Shown here: positions 7,670 to 17,077 of the stretch, piece after piece
How positions within the stretch are numbered: position 1 is the first letter of the stretch
Layout of the letters: every line of letters starts with the position of its first letter
Position numbers and translations under genes: made by a program
Notes under the pieces: generated by a model
What the model was told of the DNA's origin: nothing
The model's database searches: none
The model's input: only the letters and a program-made list of their open reading frames with translations
Origin: a virus
Virus record (IMG/VR): IMGVR_UViG_3300041964_000033
Coordinates: 1-22,435 of that record
Length of the DNA: 22,435 nt
Reading direction: 5' to 3' (one strand)

Positions 7670-8923
7670 ATGCCACGCGCCAATCGCTCCGTAACGGAGC
7701 CAATCAACCCCCCTGTTACTGACGAAACACCAGAAAGCACCCCAGAAAGCGGTGCTACCGTTGATATTTCTGGACTTACTGAGGATCAGTATGCCGTACT
7801 CGGAGTTACCGAGCAGGAATTTAACGAACTTCCAGAGAGTGACCAGATGGATATGCTAAAAAATGCAGGTATCGAACTGACTCCTGACGAAAATGGCTCT
7901 ACTAGCTTAAATGCTGATGAACCTGCTACTACTGACGAAGTGGACGCTGGCGACGCTATTCAAGAAGCCAACGAGGATAAAGTAGACGATCTGCGAAAAG
8001 GCGATCCGTCCCAGGATAACGGAGAGGTAAATCCAGACGTGACTGTAGGGGGTATCCCTCAGCGCGGTCTTAACTACGATCCTGCAAATCCTACCCTTGA
8101 GGACGAGGGACGAAACCCCCACCTCCCTATCAATTCTGGCGAAGTTACCGAAAAGAGCCAGCCTCACGTCAATAACGAGGCTGCAGCTACTGAGGAACCT
8201 GAGCAAGATGAGATCGAGGAAGTAAAGATGGAGGGCTCCCAGTCAGCCGAGGAGCGCGCCAAGGTCAATACCGTACAGGCACCTGAACCTATCAAGCACT
8301 TAAACGTTCGTCCTATTCCTAAGGCTGCCCTGGAAATGGCTGCCCCTGTAGTAACGGAGTCGCCTGAGCCAGAAGTGCGCCAATCGGTGTACGCTCCAGT
8401 GCCTGCAGAAGCTCACAAAATGACTAACTCCTCTCTTGAGGTTGCAGAGTACCAGAATGAAAACCACCCTGCCTCTGCCCATGGATACGTCAAGACAAAT
8501 GACAATCCCCAGCAAGCAGAACTGCGCCCTGCCGAAATGGCAGAGCCTAGCCATTATCAAAATCCGCGTAATCCAGGAGAAACTATGGTAGCACAGGGCA
8601 AAGCACCAAACTTATCAGAGGGTCAGTTGCAGATCAAATTCGCAGAGGGACAGCAAGCCATGCGAAAAGAGCTGGAATCCCAACCGCGCGTGAAATTCTT
8701 TGTACCGCTCAGCCCTGGAGATCCTAAGGGAGCCCAGGAGTTCGTAGGTATCAACGGATTGTTCATGTGGGTACCTAAAGGACGTTATATCGACGTGCCA
8801 GAACAGGTAGCCGAAATCCTAGCAGAGTCTCTGTCTATCGACATGACCGCTGGCGAGGATTTCCGCATGGATCGGGACGAAAACAAGCAGACTGCCCTGA
8901 CAGGCACCTCTCAAGTATCTTAA
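7670..8923 (+). CDS. Acidic virion-like protein downstream of the capsid, 417 aa
   Basis: The start has a strong AGGAGG site. Residues 1-320 are acidic, Pro/Glu/Thr-rich and largely disordered, apart from a small helical unit (GLTEDQYAVLGVTEQEFNEL). A folded C-terminal domain lies at about residues 325-400: SQPRVKFFVPLSPGDPKGAQ, FVGINGLFMWVPKGRYIDVP and EQVAEILAESL. Such 'polypeptide ... VNG ... PKG ... VP' modules often follow N4-gp56 capsid genes, so a head-associated or DNA-contacting role is plausible, but I cannot name a family. It is separated from the capsid gene by a terminator and has no obvious promoter, so it probably depends on readthrough. Confidence 0.75.
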   Translation: MPRANRSVTEPINPPVTDETPESTPESGATVDISGLTEDQYAVLGVTEQEFNELPESDQMDMLKNAGIELTPDENGSTSLNADEPATTDEVDAGDAIQEANEDKVDDLRKGDPSQDNGEVNPDVTVGGIPQRGLNYDPANPTLEDEGRNPHLPINSGEVTEKSQPHVNNEAAATEEPEQDEIEEVKMEGSQSAEERAKVNTVQAPEPIKHLNVRPIPKAALEMAAPVVTESPEPEVRQSVYAPVPAEAHKMTNSSLEVAEYQNENHPASAHGYVKTNDNPQQAELRPAEMAEPSHYQNPRNPGETMVAQGKAPNLSEGQLQIKFAEGQQAMRKELESQPRVKFFVPLSPGDPKGAQEFVGINGLFMWVPKGRYIDVPEQVAEILAESLSIDMTAGEDFRMDRDENKQTALTGTSQVS

Positions 8924-8932
8924 TAAATCCCC

Positions 8933-9664
8933 ATGACTGGCCAGCAGTTCGCGCAATATATCCGCATTAACACTAAAACCAATCAGGCTACTTTGCCTGA
9001 CTCTGAAATAGTGCTCAAGGCGAACATCGTAAAAGATGACATAGCGCGTCGGATTGCTGACCTTTCTGAGGATTTTTTCGGGGCGGTAGCGTATGCTCCC
9101 CTTGAAAGCGGTCGCAGGGAGTATCCCCTGCCTCCCGATATGCTAGGGTATATCAAAAAGGTTGAGATCATGCTTGACGGTACCAATTATCTGCCTATCA
9201 AGGAGTTGGATCTGGGATTGTACCCTCGCGCCACCTCTGAGGCCGATATTTTAGGCGGTTTTTATAATTTCGCTGGCGGTGCCTTTTATGACATTTACAG
9301 GAGTTCTTTGTGGATCTATTCGGGACAGATAGAAAGCGTGGCTAACGGTTTGAAGCTCTGGTATATCGCTTTCCCTGCAGACATAACGGTTAGCACCCTG
9401 TCTCTCGACGTTGACCTTTCCGCTGATCCTAACAGCGAAACCGCTGGTATGCCGAGGCAGATCCATGAGCTATGGGCTCAGAAAGTGATTATCGAGTGGA
9501 AAGTCAGCCAGCCGAAGCCTATGCCTCTCTCTCCAGACGAGCAGCTATGGTACCAGAGAATGGAGATGGTAGTCAGAAGTCTGGCAAATCCCAATTTAGG
9601 CAGATCTTTCCAGGCTCCCCTCCCTCCGTCGTCGGAACGTGGCTATGCAGGATTTGAATACTAA
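8933..9664 (+). CDS. Head-tail adaptor-like protein, 243 aa
   Basis: Proteins of this size and position commonly form the adaptor ring under the portal. The N-terminal part is helical (MTGQQFAQYIRINTKTNQAT, then IVLKANIVKDDIARRIADLS). A beta-rich middle follows (REYPLPPDMLGYIKKVEIML and SSLWIYSGQIESVANGLKLW). The sequence ends in a helical stretch with HELWAQKVIIEWKVSQPKPM and an aromatic tail, GYAGFEY. The 'YPLPxDM...KKVE...DG' pattern occurs in many podovirus-type adaptor or connector proteins. No Shine-Dalgarno is present; it starts nine bases after the previous stop. The family assignment is from pattern and synteny only. Confidence 0.65.
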   Translation: MTGQQFAQYIRINTKTNQATLPDSEIVLKANIVKDDIARRIADLSEDFFGAVAYAPLESGRREYPLPPDMLGYIKKVEIMLDGTNYLPIKELDLGLYPRATSEADILGGFYNFAGGAFYDIYRSSLWIYSGQIESVANGLKLWYIAFPADITVSTLSLDVDLSADPNSETAGMPRQIHELWAQKVIIEWKVSQPKPMPLSPDEQLWYQRMEMVVRSLANPNLGRSFQAPLPPSSERGYAGFEY

Positions 9665-9666
9665 AG

Positions 9667-9672
9667 TATAAT
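9667..9672 (+). promoter_or_regulatory. TATAAT -10-like box before the 9697 gene
   Basis: A perfect TATAAT sits two bases after the previous stop codon, followed by TTAGCAAACTAACTAAGGAG. The same arrangement occurs at 1236. The -35 region is poor (TATGCA at 17 bp). Confidence 0.4.
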
Positions 9673-9696
9673 TTAGCAAACTAACTAAGGAGATTT

Positions 9697-9921
9697 ATGA
9701 GCAAAGCAACTACCCCCAAATACTCTATCGGCCAAGAAGTCCACTATCAAGGCGATCCAGAGGGCGTAAACGGCACTGTAAAGAGCTACAGGGTCACAGA
9801 GGACGCGGTAATCTACGATATCACCTCTACCGAGGTAGACGTGGCAGCTAGAGCCCTTATCGACGGTGTGAAGCACGTCTTTGAGGACGAACTGGACGAA
9901 GTCAAACCATCTAAGAATTAA
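9697..9921 (+). CDS. Small SH3-like beta-barrel protein, 74 aa
   Basis: The start has AAGGAG five bases upstream. The sequence YSIGQEVHYQGDPEGVNGTV and VIYDITSTE, followed by HVFEDELDEVKPSK, has the spacing of a small SH3 or KOW-like barrel ('G-x-x-V-x-Y ... G-x-V ... Y-D-I ... v-x-E-x-x-L'). Such proteins can be virion decoration or regulatory adaptors. It sits between the putative adaptor and a structural protein. The function is unknown. Confidence 0.75.
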   Translation: MSKATTPKYSIGQEVHYQGDPEGVNGTVKSYRVTEDAVIYDITSTEVDVAARALIDGVKHVFEDELDEVKPSKN

Positions 9922-9930
9922 AGGAGCACT

Positions 9931-10605
9931 ATGAGCAATATCAAATTGAAACCCGAACCTTTAGGAGTGCATGGCGTGGTAGAGCGTCGCCTTTTCGACA
10001 GCGACAAACTTGCTGAAATAAAACGCCTTTTAAGCAATCTGACGGTAGACGACTCTGGAACTTTAGGCACTATTTCCTCTGAGGCTGTCGCCCGATTGTT
10101 TGACGAAGCTGCAAAGCCCCAATTCAAGTGGAATGGTATCGGCAAACTGTTAGGCGTTAAGTTCGGAGTGGATCTGCAAATCCCTTTCATTACTGGAGCC
10201 TGGACTACCAAGGCAATCTCTGAAAACCTTATTCCTACTCGCGGAAAGCAAATGGTCGCTGAGCGTTTAGGCGGTACTGGATCAGCCCTGCCTGCAACTG
10301 CCGTAGCTATCGGTACAGGTAACGTGGGAGCTGCTGCAGGAGATACTGCCCTTAACGCTGAAATCACTACAGGAGGAGGCGCGCGCGGTGCTGCTACCGT
10401 TACCAACGTGACTACCACAACCACTTTGGATACTGAGCAATGGGTACGGACTTTCACTTTCACAGCTGCTTTCGCCATCGTCGAGGAGGGTCTTTTCGAC
10501 AACAATACTTCTGGAGGCGTAATGCTTGCCAGACAGGTATTCTCAGCCGTAAACGTGGCCAACGGTGACTCTTTGCAAGTTACTCACAGAGTACAAGTAT
10601 CTTAA
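9931..10605 (+). CDS. Virion structural protein, 224 aa
   Basis: AAGGAG precedes the ATG. The N-terminal half is a mixed domain with LLSNLTVDDSGTLGTISSEA and a Gly/Ala-rich middle. The C-terminal half is beta-rich: LDTEQWVRTFTFTAAFAIVE, EGLFDNNTSGGVMLARQVFS and NVANGDSLQVTHRVQVS. This ending ('I-x-E-x-G-L-F-D ... M-L-A-R ... F-x-x-V-N-V-x-x-G-D-S-L-x-V-T') recurs in many phage proteins that I recall annotated as tail, fibre or capsid-decoration proteins. I call it structural without choosing between them. Confidence 0.65.
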   Translation: MSNIKLKPEPLGVHGVVERRLFDSDKLAEIKRLLSNLTVDDSGTLGTISSEAVARLFDEAAKPQFKWNGIGKLLGVKFGVDLQIPFITGAWTTKAISENLIPTRGKQMVAERLGGTGSALPATAVAIGTGNVGAAAGDTALNAEITTGGGARGAATVTNVTTTTTLDTEQWVRTFTFTAAFAIVEEGLFDNNTSGGVMLARQVFSAVNVANGDSLQVTHRVQVS

Positions 10606-10617
10606 TACGAGGCTATT

Positions 10618-12195
10618 ATGGCGATATTCGATGAGCATAAAAATTTTGCTTATAGTTTGATAAAAACGCCACCTAGCCCTGCACTCAGTGGGGCTAGTCT
10701 TGTAGTAGACGATCCTCAGAATTTCGGATCAACGCCTTTCAGGGCGTGGGCTGTGCCTAACGGACAAAGGCCGTCTGCTGCCAATGCTGAAATAATCGAC
10801 GTTTTATCGGGCTCAGGTACCGTCGCTGATCCTTACGTCATAGAGAGAACCATAGAGGACTCAGTCGCCCAGCCTATCGCTGGAGGCTGGCTTCTGGTTG
10901 CTGGAATAACTGCAGGCACCATAGAGCTCATAGAATTTCTGCTGCTCAACCATAGGCACGACGGAGGCGACGGAACCCTGCCCCTGACCACTGGATCGGT
11001 AGTGATCAACCAGACTCCCTCTGGCCTCGTCAACGGAGCCAATAAGATTTTTACCACTGCTACCGATTACGCCACTGGATCGCTCAAAGTATACCTCAAC
11101 GGACAGCGGTTATTTCCTGGAGTCGGAAATGATTACGTCGAGACTGGTGCCAACGGATTTACCCTTACCACTGCTCCACTCGTAGGAGCCAAGCTCAGGG
11201 TCGATTACCATACTGCCGATACTTTGTTCATGACAGGCTCTGCAAGTTTCAGGGAGGCGTATGTGCTGCCTAATCCTGGCGACGCTAACCTGGTTCAATT
11301 CACTACCCCCACCCCTTACGTCCCTGGATCTTTGCAAGTCTACAAAAACGGCTTGCGTATGCGCAGGACTGACGATTATAACGAGACAAATCCAGCGACA
11401 GGAGCCTTTACTTTCATAGCCAGCACCCTTTCTGGATCTACTATTCTGGTGGATTACCAGGAGTCCCTGTCTTTCGCTGGAAACGCTGACCTGGTTGACG
11501 GATTCCATGCCACTCAGACCCCCCAGCCTAACAGCATAACCGTAACCGATAATCAGGGATCGCTTAACGCTGGAATAGTCGGAGAAATAAAGCAGGGATT
11601 TTGGACTGCAGCACCCCAGGGCTGGCTTATCCTTGAGGGCGGTACTATCGGAAATATAGGATCTGGAGCGACTGTCAGAGCCAATGCCGACATGATAAAC
11701 CTGTATTCCCTTTTATGGGCGGTACCTGCTGAAAACCTGACCATATTGACTAACGCTGGCGCGCCATCTACCAAAGGAGTCAGCGCAGCTGCAGACTTTG
11801 CTGCAGGAAAGCGCATAGTATTGCCTAATGCCTCAGGCCGTACCCTTATCGGTCGATCAGCCGAGACTGAATTTACAGGGCTCGCAAAGACTGGCGGTAG
11901 CAAAGTCCATAACCATAAAGCCACTGGCGACCATAACAGCCAGACAGGATCTGCAGTGGGCGATTTGAGAGCTGCAATCGGAGCCACTAACGGAGATTCT
12001 GCTCGTATCGGTTACAGGCTTACAGACCCTATAAATCCTGCTACTGGGGCAGGCGTAGGAAATGCTCAGTATAGCGTCGGAGGCAACGGAGCAGGAAATA
12101 CCTCGTTTAACCATTTCACCCCTGTATACGGATTCGTCAGTACCGAACCTGGTTTGCCTCCTTATTTGACCGTCCAATACATCATAAAGTACTGA
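10618..12195 (+). CDS. Tail fibre/collar-domain protein, 525 aa
   Basis: This is a virion appendage protein. An N-terminal domain (residues 1-118) has KTPPSPALSGASLVVDD and ends with a helix and NHRHDGGDG. Two tandem beta-sandwich repeats follow at about 126-203 and 207-282, sharing 'PGSLxVYxNGxRxxxxxDYxE ... GxxxxVDY'. Residues 322-525 are a phage collar-type domain: GEIKQGFWTAAPQGWLILEG at the start, LPNASGRTLIGRS in the middle, HNHKATGDH, and PPYLTVQYIIKY at the end. Collar domains occur in short tail fibres and microcystin-dependent-like proteins, and the histidines can bind metal in trimers. It probably contacts the host surface. Confidence 0.85.
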   Translation: MAIFDEHKNFAYSLIKTPPSPALSGASLVVDDPQNFGSTPFRAWAVPNGQRPSAANAEIIDVLSGSGTVADPYVIERTIEDSVAQPIAGGWLLVAGITAGTIELIEFLLLNHRHDGGDGTLPLTTGSVVINQTPSGLVNGANKIFTTATDYATGSLKVYLNGQRLFPGVGNDYVETGANGFTLTTAPLVGAKLRVDYHTADTLFMTGSASFREAYVLPNPGDANLVQFTTPTPYVPGSLQVYKNGLRMRRTDDYNETNPATGAFTFIASTLSGSTILVDYQESLSFAGNADLVDGFHATQTPQPNSITVTDNQGSLNAGIVGEIKQGFWTAAPQGWLILEGGTIGNIGSGATVRANADMINLYSLLWAVPAENLTILTNAGAPSTKGVSAAADFAAGKRIVLPNASGRTLIGRSAETEFTGLAKTGGSKVHNHKATGDHNSQTGSAVGDLRAAIGATNGDSARIGYRLTDPINPATGAGVGNAQYSVGGNGAGNTSFNHFTPVYGFVSTEPGLPPYLTVQYIIKY

Positions 12196-12196
12196 T

Positions 12197-12589
12197 ATGC
12201 CTACAAAACCGCGCTCAGCCGATACCAGGTCATTTTTCAAAGCCATCATTCAAAGCGTCAACGTCACTTCTTTGGCAGGGGCAGAAATGGCCTTAATGCA
12301 AGTCCAGGTAACGCTGGAATTTCCCTCTACGGTGCTAGTAGAAGCCAGCGGAGCTTGCGATACTAACTCAGCAGGCCATTTCAATACTTTGAGGATAAAG
12401 CGTAACGGTGCTACTCTGGTTACGCGCAGTTTCGACAATTTAGGAGCAGGAGATAAGAAATTCGCGTATGTAGCGGATCACCAAGAGGATCTGCCAGCTG
12501 GATCGTATACCTTTTCGATTACTGGCCAAGGCAGCGGAGATTCGGACTTTTTCGGTGGAGCTAAGCTCAAAGTATCGGTACAAGGATAA
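12197..12589 (+). CDS. Small beta-sandwich appendage protein, 130 aa
   Basis: It starts one base after the fibre stop codon, so it is probably coupled. The sequence is beta-rich throughout (VQVTLEFPSTVLVEASGACD, FNTLRIKRNGATLVTRSFD, and DLPAGSYTFSITGQGSGDSD), like a jelly-roll or immunoglobulin-like tail domain. No signal peptide is seen. Lying between two fibre genes, it may be a fibre tip, a chaperone or a decoration. I cannot name a family. Confidence 0.7.
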   Translation: MPTKPRSADTRSFFKAIIQSVNVTSLAGAEMALMQVQVTLEFPSTVLVEASGACDTNSAGHFNTLRIKRNGATLVTRSFDNLGAGDKKFAYVADHQEDLPAGSYTFSITGQGSGDSDFFGGAKLKVSVQG

Positions 12590-12598
12590 TAAAATCAA

Positions 12599-15500
12599 AT
12601 GCCAGCAGTCCTCAATAGAATTGATACCGGATCTAATGCTAGCGGATTCGAGATAAATATACCTATCGGAGCAACGTATCCAGCTGGCTCCTCTATTTTC
12701 GTGGTCGCAGCTTTCCGAACCGCTGGAGACATGGATCACTTGCACTACCGCGTATCAGATCCCAATAACGGAGAATACAGTAGGGATCTTTACAGTTTCC
12801 AGTCTTTTAACGGAGGAATAGCGATATTTTCAAAGATAAACATACCCAACGCCCTGAACGCTGGAAGCAATATCAACGTCAGAATGGGAGACAGCGGTAA
12901 CAAGGTCATGGCCGTTATCATGAACTTTGACGGAATAGGAGCTGCTACTCTCGATCAAGTAAAATTCAATCCTGCCCATGCTGCAGTTTCTCCCTCTGCT
13001 AACGTATTTACAACTGGTACGAGTCCTGCTACTACCCAGGCTAACGAGCTTGTCATAGCAGGCATTTTGCTGCATATCGATTCCGCTTATCCCCTTTCTA
13101 ACGTCACTGAGCCAGCAGGCTATACCAGAGCTAATACTGGAGTAGTCGCTACTGCTGGAGGGTCTGCAGGTACTAACGGTTGGGTAATGGCTTCATGGAG
13201 AGAATTAACGGCTACAGGAACTCAAATTTACGCTCCGTCTGCCGTTTCCGTAAGAAACTACCGATCCGCTTTGGCCACTTATAAGATCGTGAGCACCCAG
13301 ACAGGCACCAATTACACCAGTACCCTGACTGACAGTTTTGCTATCGCTGAGAATTTGGCGAGGTTAGGAGGCAAAAGATCGGTGGACTCTTTCGGGCTCA
13401 ATGAAAACTTGGCCAGGATCAGCACTCGTCTCCGCACTTACCTCGATTCCATGACTCTGAGCGAAACACTTGCGAGGCAGCTCAATAATTTCAGGTCATT
13501 TGCTGACGGCTTAACGCTGTCCGAAACTTTGGCGCGCACTTTTACCAACCTCAGGAATTTTGCTGACAGCCTTGCTCTTTCCGAGACATTTTCTCGCCAG
13601 GGCGGTAAACGCTCGCTGGATACGGCAACTGCAGCCGATACGGTATCGCGCCAGCCTAGGAAATCTGCAGCCGATAATTTGAGCCTGACAGAAACCCTCT
13701 CGCGCTCAAACAGCTATTTCAGGGTGTCAAATGACGCTCTGAACGTCTCAGATATCATCTCTTTCATTAAATCGTCTGTACGCTCATTCAGTGAGGTTTT
13801 AGGGCTATTCGAGGGTTTTTCTAAGTCTTTGAGCAAGCCTCAGGCCGATAATATGGCCGTAACCGATACTATTTCGCAGAGCGCGGTACGGACAAGCAGC
13901 TTTTTCGATACGTTGGCAGCCAGCGAAACTATCGCGATCATACGGACTAACGTGAGGACATTCGTCGATTCTTTGGGGATTGGTTGAAAATATATCGAGG
14001 CGTACCACTAAGGCGCGATCCGATTCGGTTGCCCTCAGCGAGACTCTGGCCAGGATCGCCCACTCGTTTCCGCGCTTATGCGGATCTTATTTTTCCTCAG
14101 GATACATTGAGGAGATTTGTTACGAAGCCTCGATCTGACCTTATTTTCCCCCAAGATACGTTGCGCAGGCTCATCTCTCGCCTGCCTTTCGACTCGATAA
14201 CGGTGGCAGACATTTACAATTACCTTACTTCCGCTGGCCTTACTTATGTGCTCAGGGCTTCCAATACGCTGACCCCGATCATGTATCTCAGCAGGACTCC
14301 CAGCCTCCCTATCGGGCAGACCGTTATTTCCGAGGTGGATCAGCCGTTAGGAAAATTTACCGTCCATGGAAAGCGCACAGGATTCCCTGGAATGGTATAT
14401 CTGACGGTTTACCATCTTAATAACGTGCGCTATCCTATCCTCTCCGAACCTCTTGCCAACGCCTCGCTCGACGGCAATGCCTTGCCTACCGTAAACGGAG
14501 AGATAGAGTTCGTATTCGACCAGGAATTTCAGAGTTTGCAGCTCCTAGAGGGGGTAGAGTACGGATTCATGCTTACTTTTCCCAATGCCAGCAACGGCAA
14601 TACTTTCGATATAGCTTTGGGAGATTACACAGGATATCCGCAAGGCCGATTGTTCGCGGAAGCCGAGTCGTATAATAATTCTGGCTTGTGGTTCAAGCAG
14701 TACAGCGTCGGAAACGTCACTTTTTACAGGATATTTTCTGAGATTTTCGGCATTTCCGATTCTATTTCCAGGGGGTTTGCCAAGTTGAGGAATGACGCTT
14801 TTGCCCTGGCAGATACTTTCTCCAGGATCGCTACCGCTCAGAGAAGCCTGGTTGATTCCGTAGTGGTATCGGAAACTATAACTAGGATAAAAGACTTTAT
14901 CAGGGCTACTTTTGACTCTGTATCCGTTGCAGATTCCATTGCTAAGCGTCCGACTAAATTGCGATCTGAAACCGTAACCCTTACCGATACCCTGAGCAGA
15001 TTGCGCTTTTATGCGAGGTCATACGTCGAAACCGTTACCCTTACCGATACCCTTACCAGATCAGGTCGTGGCTGCTCCAGGCGTTTGAATACGTCGCAAT
15101 TACGGACAAGGTAACAAAGCATAGTCCCAGAGCCTTTTGGATTCAATGGGGGTGAGCGATATCCTGGCTCGTACTTCTACGATAATCAGGACGTTGCTCG
15201 ACGAGGTGGGAGCTTTGGATACCATGTTCATAACCAGGGGAGTTTTCGAGAGAAAAGCCTGTTCGATACCGTTTTCGCTTCTGACCAATCGGTAGCTGAT
15301 GATCTGGGAGCTTTCGCTACTGGATTTTTCGGAGGCCAGATATTCTCCAGCGGATCGGGCAGCGGTAACTTGCTCTTTACTAAACTGGTATTGAAGCGCA
15401 CTATTGAGGCGGTAACGCTAAGCGAGTTTTTCAGGTTCTACGTCAATGGGTTTGTGCGGAGTTGCTGGAATCTGATAGAAAAGGGCGCGATATCTTTCTC

Positions 15501-15647
15501 CAAAGCCATCAAGCTCCGCCATTCATACGTCCAAACTGGAAGCCACCTGTAACTTATTCTCAGACTTCTAAGCCTGGAAGCTCCTGGAGCAAAACTGGAA
15601 AAGACGCGAACCAGTGGACAAAGGTGGAAAAAGATGAGTGCGACTAG
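12599..15647 (+). CDS. Giant repeat-containing tail fibre, frame disrupted
   Basis: Residues 1-235 form a beta-sandwich head (FEINIPIGATYPAGSSIFVV). From 13325 onward comes a long tandem array of 18-20 residue repeats of the type 'xDSxxLSETLARxxxxxRSx', about 25 in all. A beta domain of about 175 residues (14215-14735) is inserted after repeat 16. The C-terminus is Trp/Lys-rich (SSWSKTGKDANQWTKVEKD). As written the frame breaks near 13983, 14060, 15064, 15129, 15255 and 15459. In each case the repeat continues immediately in another frame: for example DSLGI then ENISR, and ETLARIA then TRFRAYADL. A single gene of about 1015 residues with single-base errors explains this best. No Shine-Dalgarno is present; a GATAAT lies eight bases before the ATG. 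The role is probably host recognition. Confidence 0.75.
13325..15460 (+). repeat. Tandem 18-20 residue fibre repeats
   Basis: About 25 units of 54 or 60 bases encode 'D-S-x-x-L-S-E-T-L-A-R' followed by 7-9 variable residues that often contain an Arg and an aromatic residue. Clear copies are ADGLTLSETLARTFTNLRNF, LDSMTLSETLARQLNNFRSF and SETVTLTDTLSRLRFYARSY. DNA identity between copies is low, so the repeats are old. Two adjacent copies (DLIFPQDTLRR, 14085-14170) are nearly identical, indicating a recent duplication. The array is interrupted at about 14215-14735 by a different beta domain. Confidence 0.8.
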
Positions 15648-15653
15648 TATAAT
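15648..15653 (+). promoter_or_regulatory. TATAAT box nine bases before ATG 15663
   Basis: A perfect TATAAT overlaps the end of the fibre gene and lies only nine bases before the next ATG, with TGGAAA 17 bp upstream as a weak -35. If used, the transcript would begin about at the start codon, that is, leaderless. No Shine-Dalgarno is present. Confidence 0.4.
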
Positions 15654-15662
15654 CAAATCACC

Positions 15663-17076
15663 ATGCCAAAGATCACTCTCGACAATTTTAACAGGGGCGG
15701 TATATCGATAGCAAGTTCAGCGGGTGGCAATAGCTCCATGCCTACTCTCGTAGGATTCGACTTGCACTCAACGCCAGGACTGTTAAAGGTGGCTCAGAAA
15801 ATGACCAAGGACAGCGGTAATACGGTCAATGAGCTCTGCAAGGTGGCCGTCCCTGCTTCTGACGGCAACGTGTACTGGTTCAGCTCTGTTAGCGGTAAGA
15901 TATGGAGACGCAGCAGCTTAGGGGTTTATAGCCTCGTGCACACTACCGCTCCGTATCGGGCGGTGCTGGCTGTTTGGGAGCTGCCGAGTATATGGGCTAC
16001 CTGTATTGGCTCACTTCTATAATATCCATCGTATCCCATAAACGGATTGGGCGTTACTCCATGGAGTACGGTGCAGCAGAATTGGGGCACGTTTGCCAAC
16101 GGAGATCCTGAGTTTCACCCCTGATCGAAATAAACCAGGTGCTGTATATCGGGGACGGAAAATTCGTAGCTCAGATAGACCAGGAAACTTTCAGCGATAA
16201 CGCGCTGGATCTGCCCTCCCAGTACCGAGTATCAGCGTTAGGCAGGGCAAATACTGACCTCCTGATCGGTACTTTCATATCCGACAACGTGGCCAAGGCT
16301 CGCATATTCGCTTGGAATACCTGGAGCGTATCATGGTCTAGCGACGTGGAAGTTTCAGAGGTCGGGGTCAATGCTTTTCTGCCTTTCGATAACGGCATAG
16401 TGGTATCGTCGGAAAAGTCGGAAACCTTTACGCGTACACTGGCACAGGACTCCAGCTGTTCAAGAGGATACCCTGGATCGTACTCTCCTACTGCTAATGC
16501 CAGATCAATGCCAATGCCGTCGTAAACGTCAATGGCTCCATTCTTTTCGGGCTTTCTAACATATCCAATAATCCAGTCAAGCAAGGCATATACCAGCTAG
16601 GGCGTTTTTCAGCCGAGTATCCCCTGGTGCTTTCTCTCGATTACCCTATCTCTGTCGGATCTGTGAGCGATATCGAGATAGGCTGTATCGTGGCCGTAGG
16701 AACTGACGTTATGGCCTCGTGGAAATCTGGCAGTTCAAATTTCGGCATTGACAAGATCGATTATGCTCAAAAGTATCCTCTCGCTTATTTCGAGACTATG
16801 GTGCTGGGGTTTGATCGGGACAACATAAAGACATTCACGCAATTTATCGCTGATTATGCCACCCTCCCAGTGGGCACATCTTTCGTAATCAAGTACAAGA
16901 AAGCTGGAGATATCGACTGGCTTACCCTAGATCCTGGCGCAGACAATGACGCTGAGCGTCGCCAATTTTCAGGAGAGAGCTCTATTTCCACTACCGAACT
17001 GGAGCTCAGGCTGGAGTTCGTGGCCAACGGAAATAACGCTCCAGAGCTTGAGGACTTCACAATAATCTTGAATTGA
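15663..17076 (+). CDS. Tail protein with beta-propeller-like repeats, frame disrupted
   Basis: The pieces in three frames join into one protein of about 470 residues. The first piece, to about 15976, holds FNRGGISIASSAGGNSSMPT and DGNVYWFSSVSGKIWRRSS. GAAEYMGYLYWLTS follows, then GLGVTPWSTVQQNWGTFANG. The next piece starts LIEINQVLYIGDGKFVAQID and contains LDLPSQYRVSALGRANTDLL. Then come TGTGLQLFKRI, GSYSPTANA and INANAVVNVNGSILFGLSN, running to NAPELEDFTIILN. Breaks lie near 15976, 16025, 16121 (C run), 16435, 16472 (CCC) and 16503. Repeated 'GDGxxVAQID' and 'DLLIGTF ... AWN' blades suggest a beta-propeller, as in several phage tail and fibre-attached proteins (inference). The frames between breaks are free of stops, so sequence error is more likely than decay. 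Confidence 0.65.
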
Positions 17077-17077
17077 C

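Noticed and set aside
9918-10562. 214-residue open frame on the - strand
   Set aside because: It is the antisense shadow of the structural protein at 9931-10605; its Val/Ala/Pro-rich composition mirrors the Gly/Ala/Thr codons of the sense strand.
13985-13987. Stop-codon recoding (TGA read as an amino acid) to explain interrupted genes
   Set aside because: After the interrupting stops the protein resumes in a different frame, not the same one, and TAA, TAG and TGA all end intact genes elsewhere.
13325-15460. CRISPR-like or non-coding tandem repeats
   Set aside because: The periodicity is at protein level with 54/60-base units; there are no identical DNA repeats with unique spacers.
10618-15647. 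Diversity-generating retroelement acting on the fibre genes
   Set aside because: No reverse transcriptase gene or template repeat is seen in the window, and the collar-domain C-terminus has no paired near-identical copy.
15663-17076. Three or more separate small genes
   Set aside because: The fragments lack ribosome sites, and they join into one continuous protein when single bases in short runs are added or removed.
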